A DNA stretch of 64,000 nt from an uncultured Acinetobacter sp. (GTDB lineage: Bacteria > Cyanobacteriota > Vampirovibrionia > Gastranaerophilales > Gastranaerophilaceae), in contig CAMZGT010000001.1 in NCBI GenBank assembly GCA_947306495.1, positions 62,001 to 126,000 on the forward strand. The letters are read 5' to 3'. The notes under the pieces were generated by a model, which was given only the letters and a program-made list of their open reading frames with translations, was not told the DNA's origin and made no database searches. The position numbers were made by a program, and so were the translations under genes. The first letter of the stretch is position 1. Every line of letters begins with the position of its first letter. Positions 31,586 to 41,360 of the stretch are shown piece by piece.

Positions 31586-33837
31586 ATCTTGTATTCCGGA
31601 ATTATAAACTCTTCATTATTAGCATCTTTTTCTACAAATTTCAAATAATGATTCAAAGCTATTTCTTTAGAATTGTTGTAGAATTCATCTGTTAACAAGT
31701 TTTTATGCAAATCAGTCCTGTCTCCGGAATAATTTCCTAAAATCCTTGAAAATCTTTGAATATCATCAAGTTGTTCACCGCCTGAATAAGCTTTTGTTTT
31801 AGCATCTGTCCCTGACGGCCTGATTTCAACATATTTATCGCTAAATTTGAGATATGTTCCGTCACCTACAAATTTTACGTCTACAAGGTTATCAAATCTC
31901 AGTTCTTTAAATGCGTCATTGAGAACTTCTTTTACGTCATTTAAGCTAATTTTACCTTCTTTTATTCCTATAGCTAAAGAAAGATAAAACAAATCATTCT
32001 TTGTTCTTTGTTTTTCACCTTCTATTTTAGCCACCTTCAACTTATCTATATCAGGTTCTGATTCATTATAATAAGATATATCTTCTCTTACGTCATATTT
32101 TGCTATAATATTATTTTCTTCAAAAATATCTGCTAAATATTCAGAAAGAGTTTTATTTTCTTCTTCCAGTTTTGCAGCCAGAGAAGAAGCTACAATTATA
32201 GCTTCTGTAGCACTTTTTTCTCTCATAGCAATAGCTTTTCTGCCCGATAAAGATTCTATCAAATCTTCAGAACCCATAATCATACCGCCGGATTCTTCTC
32301 CGCCAAATATCATTCGTGGCTGAATACCAAGATTTATAGTGTTTCCAAAAACATCATCAACTTTAACTTCATCATTAGGATTATTTTTAATTTGAAGCTC
32401 AACCTTTTTCATTATGTTAGCAATTTCTTTAAAACCAACCGGTACATTTATAACCCTAATATCATTTGCTTTAGCCCACTCATCCCAAGATAGAGCCGAT
32501 GCTGTTGTTTTTATCATAAATCTCGGATGATTTTTAAATTTGCCGCTGTGTTTGAGTTGTTTTACACGATAATCCATTAACATTAAAAATGCTTGGTTAG
32601 CACTGTAAACCGTTAAAATTCTGTTTTCATCAAGTTTAATATAAGAAATTCCGAATTCATCCAGCATAGGAATATTGCCTGCTGCTTCTATCTGACAAAC
32701 AGTTAATCTGTCATGGTCAGGATCTGTTATCAAAACAATCATTCCCATTTGACAATCAGCAAGAACTCTTTCATAATGCAATGATTCTATAACAGGAAAG
32801 AAAGATTCTCCGTTTCGTCGTTTTGCAAGTACAGTTGCATCAACGGAATAATCATAAAAAACTTTGTTCCCTTTAGGGTCTGTATCATATTTACCAATAG
32901 AATGGAAAAACGGGTCTTCTTGAGTATTATTCCAAATGTACTTGTCAGAAATTTCTAATTTATCTAACACTCTGCTCAGAGTTCTGTATGCACAACCTCC
33001 GACACATTCTATGAACAATTTTGAGTTCATTTTTTTAACGTTATCAAGATTTTCTGCAACGCCTGATTTCAAGTATTCTACATATAAATCTATACCATCA
33101 TTAATTTTTTCCATAACAGATTCATCGATAAGCGGATTGTTTTTTGCTGAAACTTTTATTTCATATGAGCCTTCTTTCTCAATAATATCAAAGATTTCTT
33201 GAATCTTATCGACAAATTCCAGAGATTCTTCCGGTAAATATTGGCTGCCTTGAGAATTGAGGTCTTTTGTTGCTGTTTTTACGGAAATTCCATGGCTTGA
33301 AGTTATGTATTCACCACCTACCAAATCAAGTTTAAACGCTAAAAAGGACGCAAGCCATATAGGAATAGTTTTCCTTTCCTTCGGCGTAAGAGTTTTTATG
33401 CCTTGAGCAGCTTGAATTCTGGATATAGCGTCAAGATAAAGTTCTGAATTATACCTAACTTCGCTGCCTGCAAGTTTACGAATCTCTTTGCCTCTATATT
33501 TATCTGTCGCTACAAGAGCTTTTGCAAGCGTTGCAAGCACAATTCCCACAAGATTAATAGGAAATCTTGTATCTTGAGGATACAGGATATTTTGAGGCCC
33601 TCTGATACCTGCTGTGGAAACTTTAGCTTCTTTAGCATAATTTGCAAACCATTCCAATAGGTTTAAACCTTCAGGATTGTCCTCAGAATGAGGATAAAGA
33701 TGAGTTTTTTTCAATGTAAAACTAAATTCATCTTCATTATCAAGATTTATCAGGTTTAAATTTTTTATATAATCCGGTGTTTTATCAAAAACATTTTTAA
33801 ATAATTGATTTTCCAGTTCACAAGTCGCTTTTTTCAT
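31582..33837 (-). CDS. Large phosphohexomutase (phosphoglucomutase/phosphomannomutase superfamily)
   Basis: TDPDHDRLTV metal loop, FGGEESGGMIMG, EIRPSGTDAKTKAY. Confidence 0.85.
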   Translation of the reverse strand: MKKATCELENQLFKNVFDKTPDYIKNLNLINLDNEDEFSFTLKKTHLYPHSEDNPEGLNLLEWFANYAKEAKVSTAGIRGPQNILYPQDTRFPINLVGIVLATLAKALVATDKYRGKEIRKLAGSEVRYNSELYLDAISRIQAAQGIKTLTPKERKTIPIWLASFLAFKLDLVGGEYITSSHGISVKTATKDLNSQGSQYLPEESLEFVDKIQEIFDIIEKEGSYEIKVSAKNNPLIDESVMEKINDGIDLYVEYLKSGVAENLDNVKKMNSKLFIECVGGCAYRTLSRVLDKLEISDKYIWNNTQEDPFFHSIGKYDTDPKGNKVFYDYSVDATVLAKRRNGESFFPVIESLHYERVLADCQMGMIVLITDPDHDRLTVCQIEAAGNIPMLDEFGISYIKLDENRILTVYSANQAFLMLMDYRVKQLKHSGKFKNHPRFMIKTTASALSWDEWAKANDIRVINVPVGFKEIANIMKKVELQIKNNPNDEVKVDDVFGNTINLGIQPRMIFGGEESGGMIMGSEDLIESLSGRKAIAMREKSATEAIIVASSLAAKLEEENKTLSEYLADIFEENNIIAKYDVREDISYYNESEPDIDKLKVAKIEGEKQRTKNDLFYLSLAIGIKEGKISLNDVKEVLNDAFKELRFDNLVDVKFVGDGTYLKFSDKYVEIRPSGTDAKTKAYSGGEQLDDIQRFSRILGNYSGDRTDLHKNLLTDEFYNNSKEIALNHYLKFVEKDANNEEFIIPEYKI

Positions 33838-33965
33838 ATATTTCTCTCCTACAAGTATCTATTATAGCATAAGTTATTAATAAATGTTTCTGCAAGTTGC
33901 GCATAGCGGATATTTATGTTAATATCAGTAAAAATGTATAGATTATAATGAACTAAGGAGTTTTT

Positions 33966-34523
33966 ATGATTTCAGTAAACGATTTAAAGAATGGCTTAAC
34001 TTTAGAACTGGATAACGGTCTTTGGACTGTTATTGAATTTTTGCACGTTAAACCCGGCAAAGGTGCAGCATTTGTAAGAACAAAACTTAAAAATGTTGAA
34101 TCAGGTAACGTTGTAGAAAAAACATTCAGAGCCGGCGAAAAAGTTGCAAAAGCAATGCTAGACAGACGTGAAATGCAATATTTATATAAAGAAGGTTCTG
34201 ACTACGTTATGATGGATAATGAAACATACGAACAAATCCAAATAACAGAAGAACAAGTTGGCGACGGCAAGAAATACCTTAAAGAAAATATGATGGTTCA
34301 AGTTTTAAAACATGATACGAGAATCATTGGTGTTGATATTCCTGCTCACGTTGAACTTGAAGTTGTTGATACTCCGCCTGCAGAAAAAGGTAACACGGCT
34401 CAAGGCGGCACAAAACCTGCAACTCTTGAAACAGGTGCAGTTGTAAACGTTCCTTTCTTCGTATCAAATGGTGATGTAATCAGAGTTGATACCAGAACAA
34501 ATGAATACCTTGACCGTTGTTAA
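33966..34523 (+). CDS. efp: Elongation factor P
   Basis: ISVNDLKNGLTLELDNGLWTVIEFLHVKPGKGAAFVRTKLKN. Confidence 0.97.
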   Translation: MISVNDLKNGLTLELDNGLWTVIEFLHVKPGKGAAFVRTKLKNVESGNVVEKTFRAGEKVAKAMLDRREMQYLYKEGSDYVMMDNETYEQIQITEEQVGDGKKYLKENMMVQVLKHDTRIIGVDIPAHVELEVVDTPPAEKGNTAQGGTKPATLETGAVVNVPFFVSNGDVIRVDTRTNEYLDRC

Positions 34524-34991
34524 ATGGAGATAAAAAAAATGAAATTCGAACCGGAATATATTGAAAAATTAGCTAAAATAATTACAGACAATGGCTTAAC
34601 TGAAATTTCAATGGAAGATGGTGAGCAAGCTATTACCATCAGAAAGGATTTACCCGAAGTAATGGTAACTCCTTCTGCCGCATCAGTTACGCCTGCAGCT
34701 GTCGCACCTGCCATTAGTGCAGAAGCTAAAGAAACAAAAACAGAACCGACTCAGAAAGGAAAACCTATAACTTCACCTATGGTCGGCACTTTTTATACTG
34801 CTCCGTCTCCTGATGCTGCACCTTTCGTTGAAATAGGCAGTGAAGTTAAAACAGGTGACGTTGTTTGTATTATTGAAGCAATGAAATTAATGAATGAAAT
34901 TAAATCTGAAGAATCCGGCAGAGTTATAAAAATTTGTGTTAAAAATGGTGACCCTGTCGAATTCGGTCAAGTTTTAATGTATGTAGAATAA
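34524..34991 (+). CDS. accB: Biotin carboxyl carrier protein of acetyl-CoA carboxylase
   Basis: [36 protein letters not shown] biotinyl motif. Confidence 0.97.
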   Translation: MEIKKMKFEPEYIEKLAKIITDNGLTEISMEDGEQAITIRKDLPEVMVTPSAASVTPAAVAPAISAEAKETKTEPTQKGKPITSPMVGTFYTAPSPDAAPFVEIGSEVKTGDVVCIIEAMKLMNEIKSEESGRVIKICVKNGDPVEFGQVLMYVE

Positions 34992-34993
34992 TA

Positions 34994-35054
34994 CGTGAAT
35001 CGTGAATTGTGCATCGAAAATATTTGAATCACTAGTCACAATTTACTAATCACG
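34994..35054. mobile_element. 61-bp MITE-like hairpin related to the groES-groEL element
   Basis: CGTGAATCGTGAATTGTGCATCGAAAATATTTGAATCACTAGTCACAATTTACTAATCACG; ends are imperfect inverted repeats and resemble 22369-22397. Confidence 0.6.
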
Positions 35055-35066
35055 ACAAGGATAATT

Positions 35067-36419
35067 ATGTTTAAACGAGTATTAATAGCAAATCGAGGGG
35101 AGATTGCGGTAAGGGTCATTAGAGCCTGCCGTGAACTTGGAATTCCGACGGTAGCAGTATATTCACAAGCAGATGCTGAATCTTTACACGTAAGATTAGC
35201 AACAGATGCTTTTTGTATAGGACCTGCGCCAAGTATAGACAGTTATTTAAATATTCCTGCAATAGTTTCAACAGCTTTAACTACAGGTTGTGATGCAATT
35301 CATCCCGGATACGGTTTTTTGTCTGAAAGAGCCGAATTTGCAGAGATTTGCGATATGCATGGCATAAAATTTATAGGACCTACCGCTGCATCTATGCGCA
35401 AAATGGGCGATAAAGCTACCGCGCGCAGAACAATGATTGAAAATAACGTTCCTGTTACCCCCGGCACAGGGATTCTAAAATCTGTAGAAGAAGCAAAAGA
35501 ATTTGCGCACAAAGTCGGATACCCTATAATCCTTAAAGCTACTGCAGGTGGCGGCGGAAAGGGAATGAGAATCGTTAGAACTAATGATGAATTAGAAACT
35601 AATTTGAATTTGTGTCGTCAGGAAGCTCAAAGCTTCTTCGGAAATGCGGGAGTTTACGCAGAAAAATTTCTGGAAAACCCTCGACATATTGAAGTACAAA
35701 TTTTAGGTGATTCTTTTGGAAATGTTATTCATCTTGGTGAACGCGACTGCTCAATTCAAAGGCGTCACCAAAAACTTCTGGAAGAAGCCCCTTCTCCGGC
35801 AATTGACGAAGAAACGCGTAAAGAAATGGGTGCTGCTGCCGTAAGAGCTGCAAATGCCGTGAAATACGAAGGAGCAGGCACTTGCGAATTTCTGCTTGAC
35901 CACGACGGCAAATGGTATTTTATGGAGATGAATACTCGTATTCAGGTTGAGCATTGCGTTACGGAAATGATTTCTCAAATTGATATAGTTCGTGAACAAA
36001 TTTTGATAGCATCAGGAGAAAAACTCAGTTACACACAAGATGACGTAAAGCTTAGAGGACATGCTATAGAATGTCGAATTAATGCGGAAGATCCTGAAAA
36101 CGACTTCATGCCTTGTCCAGGAAAAATAGATGGTTATTTCACTCCCGGTGGTTTTGGTATTAGAGTTGATTCACATGTATACCCCGGATACTCTATTCCG
36201 CCATATTACGATTCTATGATAGGAAAACTTATTTGTTGGGGCGAAAATCGTAAACAAGCAAGACGCCGAATGTATCAGGCTTTAAAAGAATACGTTGTAA
36301 CCGGAGTTAAGACAACTATTCCTTTCCATCAGGAAATCATAGAAGATGAAGTATTCAAAACAGGCAAGTTTAATACCGGTTTTATTGAAGATTTTTATAA
36401 AAGAAAAGAAGAAAAATAG
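35067..36419 (+). CDS. accC: Acetyl-CoA carboxylase biotin carboxylase subunit
   Basis: FKRVLIANRGEIAVRVIRACRELGI, KATAGGGGKGMRIV, EMNTRIQVEHCVTE. Confidence 0.98.
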   Translation: MFKRVLIANRGEIAVRVIRACRELGIPTVAVYSQADAESLHVRLATDAFCIGPAPSIDSYLNIPAIVSTALTTGCDAIHPGYGFLSERAEFAEICDMHGIKFIGPTAASMRKMGDKATARRTMIENNVPVTPGTGILKSVEEAKEFAHKVGYPIILKATAGGGGKGMRIVRTNDELETNLNLCRQEAQSFFGNAGVYAEKFLENPRHIEVQILGDSFGNVIHLGERDCSIQRRHQKLLEEAPSPAIDEETRKEMGAAAVRAANAVKYEGAGTCEFLLDHDGKWYFMEMNTRIQVEHCVTEMISQIDIVREQILIASGEKLSYTQDDVKLRGHAIECRINAEDPENDFMPCPGKIDGYFTPGGFGIRVDSHVYPGYSIPPYYDSMIGKLICWGENRKQARRRMYQALKEYVVTGVKTTIPFHQEIIEDEVFKTGKFNTGFIEDFYKRKEEK

Positions 36420-36460
36420 GCGGACGTAATTCAGTGGTAAAATGCAACCTTCCCAAGGTT
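36420..36460 (+). repeat. Truncated duplicate of tRNA-Gly 5' half
   Basis: GCGGACGTAATTCAGTGGTAAAATGCAACCTTCCCAAGGTT matches 38839-38879 with one mismatch. Confidence 0.92.
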
Positions 36461-36622
36461 TTAAGGGGTTCTCTTCATATTTTTCACATTCTTCATAGAC
36501 TTTACAAATCAAGCATTTTGCCTATTTTATATTTTTCACAAATCTCACATTTTTCACTTGTTTTACGAAAAAATGTTATAAAAATGTTATAAAAAGTCTA
36601 ACCAAATTAAAGTCCTAAAAAG

Positions 36623-36650
36623 TTGCAAAAAGAACAAAATATTGTATAAT
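36623..36650 (+). promoter_or_regulatory. Promoter upstream of the DUF3800-like gene
   Basis: TTGCAA-N16-TATAAT. Confidence 0.6.
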
Positions 36651-36741
36651 ATAAATATGGGCTGAGCGTATGCTCTGGGTCCACCGTAGGCGAGGGATGA
36701 CCCTCGCCATTTTAATATTGAGATTTAGAATAGAGAAAATA

Positions 36742-37425
36742 ATGAAAGATTTAAGTATATTTGTAGATGAGTCAGGTGATTTTGGTGAATATAACTACAA
36801 TTGTCCATATTATATTGTTACATTTGTCATTCATGAACAAGACAATTCTATAGAAGAACAAATAAATAAGCTCAATCTCCGTTTTAATATTTCTAATTCA
36901 AATATCCCCGCAATGCATACTGCACCATTAATAAGAAGAGAGGAAATGTATAGGCATTATGATATAAAAGAACGTAAAGCATTGTTTAGTACATTTTTTC
37001 ATTTTACAAGAAAAGTTGGCATAAAATACAAAAATATAGTTGTCGATAAAAAGCATAAAACAGCAATTGATATGAATATGGATATATCAAAACAGTTATC
37101 TAATTTTGTAAAAGAGAATCTTTCATATTTTCAAAATTTTGATAAAATAATCACTTATTATGATAATGGGCAGAACCAACTTGCCAATATCCTTGTATCG
37201 GTATTCAGTTCTTGGTTTCATGAAAAATTTGAATATCGTGTAGTTTCTCCTTATGATTATAAATTATTTCAAGCGGCAGACTTTATTTGCACATTATCAT
37301 TAATTGAACATAAAAAACTATGTGGACAAACATTTACTAAATCAGAGCAATTCTTTTTCGGTTCTTACCGAAATCTAAAAATAAACTACTTAAAGCATCT
37401 TAAAAAGTTGGAGTTTCAGGGGTAA
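36742..37425 (+). CDS. DUF3800-like protein
   Basis: LSIFVDESGDFG N-terminus; late YKLFQAADFICTL motif. Confidence 0.8.
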   Translation: MKDLSIFVDESGDFGEYNYNCPYYIVTFVIHEQDNSIEEQINKLNLRFNISNSNIPAMHTAPLIRREEMYRHYDIKERKALFSTFFHFTRKVGIKYKNIVVDKKHKTAIDMNMDISKQLSNFVKENLSYFQNFDKIITYYDNGQNQLANILVSVFSSWFHEKFEYRVVSPYDYKLFQAADFICTLSLIEHKKLCGQTFTKSEQFFFGSYRNLKINYLKHLKKLEFQG

Positions 37426-37565
37426 AAGGTAAAAAAATAAATAAATTTCCTAATAGTTTTACGGAAAAATGTTGGAAAATGTTGGAAAAAGAAATGTATT
37501 CTATTTTTACTATAAAAAACTCAACATTATAATAAATTTATCAATTTAAACAATTTTATAAAAAA

Positions 37566-38642
37566 TTAAATTCCAAAACCACCTGCTACTCCTTGACAAG
37601 TTATTTTTATACCTTTATTTCTTTTTATATATTTTTCCACTTCATTATAATTTACTTCATTACCACTTGCATCATAAAATTTATTATTCTTTTTTGTATA
37701 TACAATATTATTTGAGGAATCCTTTATTTCTGCATCACCCAATCTATTATCATCCCAAGGAAAATCATGTTCTTTATCAAAGAATAATTCACCTAATCTG
37801 TCATTTTCTGATAATTTGTCACCATCGATTTCGGTGGTTTTATTTTGCATATCCCATTTTCGGGTTCCATCAGATTTAATTGCTTCTTTAGTTCTACCAT
37901 CATAGTAAAACACATCTTTATATCCATATACACCATAATCAACTGTAAAGGTTCCATCATGATTATCCTTTACGCTATGTTCATCAAATTGTTCCCAATA
38001 TGGTTTTTCAAATTTACCATTTTTATTCGCTGTAATTGCTTGTTCATATTTTTCTAAAAATGTTTTTTCATCTACTTCTTGACCATCAGCAATATATTTG
38101 CCATTCAGTGAGATAAAACTTATTTCTTTGTCATCACTAATTTGTATATGCTTTAATGCATATTTTGAAAACCCTTTAGATTGTATTTCATCTCTTAAAG
38201 TTTGTACTTCTTCTGATGATGGTGCATTAGCTTCTTCATCTTTAGCTTTTTCTTTAGCAATTTGAATTTCATTATTGATCTCATCTTGAGCTTTTGTCTT
38301 ATATTCTGTTGCTAATTTTTCAAATTCTGCATCTGCATTATCTGCACTTTGTTGAGTTGATATATCATATTTTATCCCAGCAAATTTCATTGCATATTTA
38401 TTATAAGTACATTTAATAAATCTTGTGAAATCCCTAAATTGTGATACCCAATTGGAGTTATTGCTTATATTTGTGTTTGTTGAGACTAATTCATTTTTAG
38501 CAGTATCAAAAATACTAATAACAGCTTCGTCTTGTAAATTAATTAAGCCAATAGGATCACTGTCTGATATACCTTGACGGCTATAATCACGGTTACTATC
38601 GTATTTTGCATAGTAGAATTGTTGTTGAATTTCGTTTGCCAT
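37566..38642 (-). CDS. Hypothetical protein, island cargo
   Basis: Continuous ~358 aa ORF (MANEIQQQFYYAKYDSNRDYSRQ...), RBS-like AGAGAG upstream. Confidence 0.7.
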   Translation of the reverse strand: MANEIQQQFYYAKYDSNRDYSRQGISDSDPIGLINLQDEAVISIFDTAKNELVSTNTNISNNSNWVSQFRDFTRFIKCTYNKYAMKFAGIKYDISTQQSADNADAEFEKLATEYKTKAQDEINNEIQIAKEKAKDEEANAPSSEEVQTLRDEIQSKGFSKYALKHIQISDDKEISFISLNGKYIADGQEVDEKTFLEKYEQAITANKNGKFEKPYWEQFDEHSVKDNHDGTFTVDYGVYGYKDVFYYDGRTKEAIKSDGTRKWDMQNKTTEIDGDKLSENDRLGELFFDKEHDFPWDDNRLGDAEIKDSSNNIVYTKKNNKFYDASGNEVNYNEVEKYIKRNKGIKITCQGVAGGFGI

Positions 38643-38838
38643 AATAACTCTCTCATTATTAAAAAGTATATTTTTTTTTAATAATTTCATAAAAAATGCT
38701 TTTTGTAACATAAATTAATAATTAAAGTAATTATAACTAACGCAATCACAAATACGATTTGTTATAAAAATGTTATAAAAATTCAAAAAAATAGAAACAT
38801 GTTAACAGCCTGAAATGTTTGTTATAAAATAATCATAT

Positions 38839-38910
38839 GCGGACGTAATTCAGTGGTAGAATGCAACCTTCCCAAGGTTGACGTCGCGAGTTCGAGTCTC
38901 GTCGTCCGCT
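38839..38910 (+). tRNA. tRNA-Gly (anticodon CCC), CCA not encoded
   Basis: Acceptor GCGGACG/CGTCCGC; anticodon arm CAACC-TTCCCAA-GGTTG; T-arm GCGAGTTCGAGTCTCG. Confidence 0.93.
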
Positions 38911-39184
38911 TTTATATATTGAAAATAGTATAACAAAAGACGAGAACTCGCCATAAAGCAAAGCCGTATTTGAGTTCGAGCGACTTGTGAGCAGAGGTTG
39001 AAGAGCATTTGCAAAAACTACACTATCATAGTTTATTTAAAAATTCGTTCCTCATCCCTTCTTTACTTCCTATTTACGGAAAGAAAAAAATAGGCAAAAA
39101 TTGACATAATAGCCAAATGTAAAACTTCCTATGTTATAATATTTATAATAATTGAATATATTTTTCTATATGGGAAAGGTGAAT

Positions 39185-40051
39185 ATGATATACAACAATG
39201 TTTTAGAACTTATAGGAAATACACCGCTTGTCAGATATTCTGATAACATTTGTCTCAAGCTTGAATATTATAATCCGTCTAACTCCATAAAAGACAGAGC
39301 TTCTTATTCAATGATTAAGGGCGCTATAGATAGAGGCGAAATTAATAAAGAAACTATAATTATAGAACCAACCAGCGGAAATACAGGGATAGGGCTTGCT
39401 ATGTGTTGCGCTGTTTTGGGGCTCAAGCTCATTATCTGCATGCCTGAAAGCATGTCGGAAGAGCGCAAAAAAACGATGCGGGCATATGGTGCTGAACTGG
39501 TTTTAACTCCCAAAGAACAAGGAATGCAAGGTGCCGTTGATAAAGCTAATGAATTAAAAGCAAAGTTTACTAACAGTTATATACCTATGCAGTTTTCAAA
39601 TCCAGATAATCCGAATGCTCATAAAAAAACAGCCCAAGAAATAAGGTCAGCCGTCGGCGACAAAAAAGTTGTAGTAGTTGCTGGAATTGGCACAGGTGGG
39701 ACCGCCTGTGGGATAAAAAAATATTTAGATAATGCTATTGTTTATGGTGTTGAGCCAAAAGAGAGCCCTTTGTTTACGGAAGGAAAAGCCGGTTCGCATA
39801 AGATTCAGGGAATCGGCGCTAACTTTAAACCTGAAATATGCAACGGACATAATTTGGACGAAATACTAACTGTTAGCGGTGATGATGCGATGAATACTGC
39901 TTGTGAACTTGCAAAAAATCACGGAATATTCTGCGGAATCAGTGCAGGAGCCAACTTATATGCCTCAAAACAACTTGCAAACAAGCATAAAGACCGAATT
40001 ATTATTTCAATTGTTCCGGATTCCGGAGAACGTTATTTATCAGTGTGGTAA
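39185..40051 (+). CDS. cysK: Cysteine synthase (O-acetylserine sulfhydrylase)
   Basis: [35 protein letters not shown]. Confidence 0.95.
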   Translation: MIYNNVLELIGNTPLVRYSDNICLKLEYYNPSNSIKDRASYSMIKGAIDRGEINKETIIIEPTSGNTGIGLAMCCAVLGLKLIICMPESMSEERKKTMRAYGAELVLTPKEQGMQGAVDKANELKAKFTNSYIPMQFSNPDNPNAHKKTAQEIRSAVGDKKVVVVAGIGTGGTACGIKKYLDNAIVYGVEPKESPLFTEGKAGSHKIQGIGANFKPEICNGHNLDEILTVSGDDAMNTACELAKNHGIFCGISAGANLYASKQLANKHKDRIIISIVPDSGERYLSVW

Positions 40052-40061
40052 AGGATTTAAT

Positions 40062-40703
40062 ATGATAATACGTGCATTAAATAAAATTAAAGAGGATATA
40101 AAAGTCATTTATGAGAAAGACCCTGCTGCTAATAATCTTGCAGAAGTAATATTCTGTTATCCAGGTTTTCAAGCTCTTTTACTTCATAGAATAGCTCACA
40201 AGCTTGCTTACTGGAAAATACCTTTTATTCCGAGATATATTTCTTATCTTACAAGAATTATCACAGGCATTGAAATTCATCCGAAAGCCAGTATCGGTAA
40301 CAGATTTTTTATTGACCACGGAGAAGGTGTTGTAATAGGAGAAACAACCGTTATAGGTGATGACGTTTTAATATATCAGCAAGTAACTTTAGGAGGTACC
40401 GGTTCTGAACACGGAAAACGACACCCTACCATCGGCAATAATGTTATTATAGGTGCAGGCGCAAAAGTGTTAGGGAATATTACAATAGGAGATAATGTAA
40501 GAATCGGTGCAGGTTCTGTGGTTATAGAAAATGTTCCGGAGCACTCCACGGTAGTAGGTGTTCCCGGAAAAGTTGTGCAACAAAAAGTTATGAATAATGA
40601 TGGTGTATTAATGCACAACAGGATTCCTGATCCTATATCTTGTGAGTTAAATCGACTAAAGTATGAGGTTCAAGATTTAAAAGAGAAAATCAACAATGTC
40701 TAG
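40062..40703 (+). CDS. cysE: Serine O-acetyltransferase
   Basis: [34 protein letters not shown] hexapeptide repeats. Confidence 0.95.
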   Translation: MIIRALNKIKEDIKVIYEKDPAANNLAEVIFCYPGFQALLLHRIAHKLAYWKIPFIPRYISYLTRIITGIEIHPKASIGNRFFIDHGEGVVIGETTVIGDDVLIYQQVTLGGTGSEHGKRHPTIGNNVIIGAGAKVLGNITIGDNVRIGAGSVVIENVPEHSTVVGVPGKVVQQKVMNNDGVLMHNRIPDPISCELNRLKYEVQDLKEKINNV

Positions 40704-41328
40704 ATATATTGCAATAACTGATATACATGGGGAATTAGGCAAGCTCGAAAATTTGTTAAGCAAAATCAAATCCAATTCTGACGATATATTTATTTTTATG
40801 GGAGATTATATTGACAGAGGCCCTAATTCAAAAGGTGTTATAGATAGGGTTATTGAGCAATCCAATTACAATAAATGTATTTATTTAATAGGTTCTCACG
40901 AATACGCTTTAATGCATGCCGAAACAGATGATTATTACCAATTCTTATTTGATAATTATGGCGGGCCTGCAACTGTTAGAAGTTACGGGGGCTTTCAAAA
41001 TATCTTTCGCATACATGGTGAATTTCTGAAAAACCTCAAATTTTATTATCTTACTGATAGATATCTTTTTGTGCATGCCGGAATTGAACCAAACTGCAGT
41101 TTGGAAAATCAGAACAAAGTAGATTTGGTGTATATACGGGGAAGATTTATCTACTCGAAGCACAACTTACCGCAAAAAATCATATTTGGTCATACTGAAT
41201 TTGACAAACCTTATATTGATAACTGTAAAATCGGCATTGACTTAGGCTGCGGAAAGTATCCTTATGCAAAATTATGCGGTTTGATTTTGGATGAAAACGG
41301 TAAAGAAGAATTTGTTTATTCTGACTAG
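40696..41328 (+). CDS. Calcineurin-like metallophosphoesterase (serine/threonine phosphatase type)
   Basis: [40 protein letters not shown]. Confidence 0.9.
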   Translation: MSRYIAITDIHGELGKLENLLSKIKSNSDDIFIFMGDYIDRGPNSKGVIDRVIEQSNYNKCIYLIGSHEYALMHAETDDYYQFLFDNYGGPATVRSYGGFQNIFRIHGEFLKNLKFYYLTDRYLFVHAGIEPNCSLENQNKVDLVYIRGRFIYSKHNLPQKIIFGHTEFDKPYIDNCKIGIDLGCGKYPYAKLCGLILDENGKEEFVYSD

Positions 41329-41360
41329 CAAAAAAAATTTTTTCGGTTTTTAGTTTAAAT

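Larger units (their letters stand above)
36461..38838. mobile_element. Putative ~2.4 kb tRNA-associated island, no integrase seen
   Basis: Bounded by partial and complete tRNA-Gly copies; carries DUF3800-like and orphan genes in very AT-rich spacers. Confidence 0.6.

Noticed and set aside
36420-36460. tRNA-like sequence after accC as a functional second tRNA-Gly
   Set aside because: It stops after the anticodon arm; no T-arm or 3' acceptor strand follows, so it is only a fragment.
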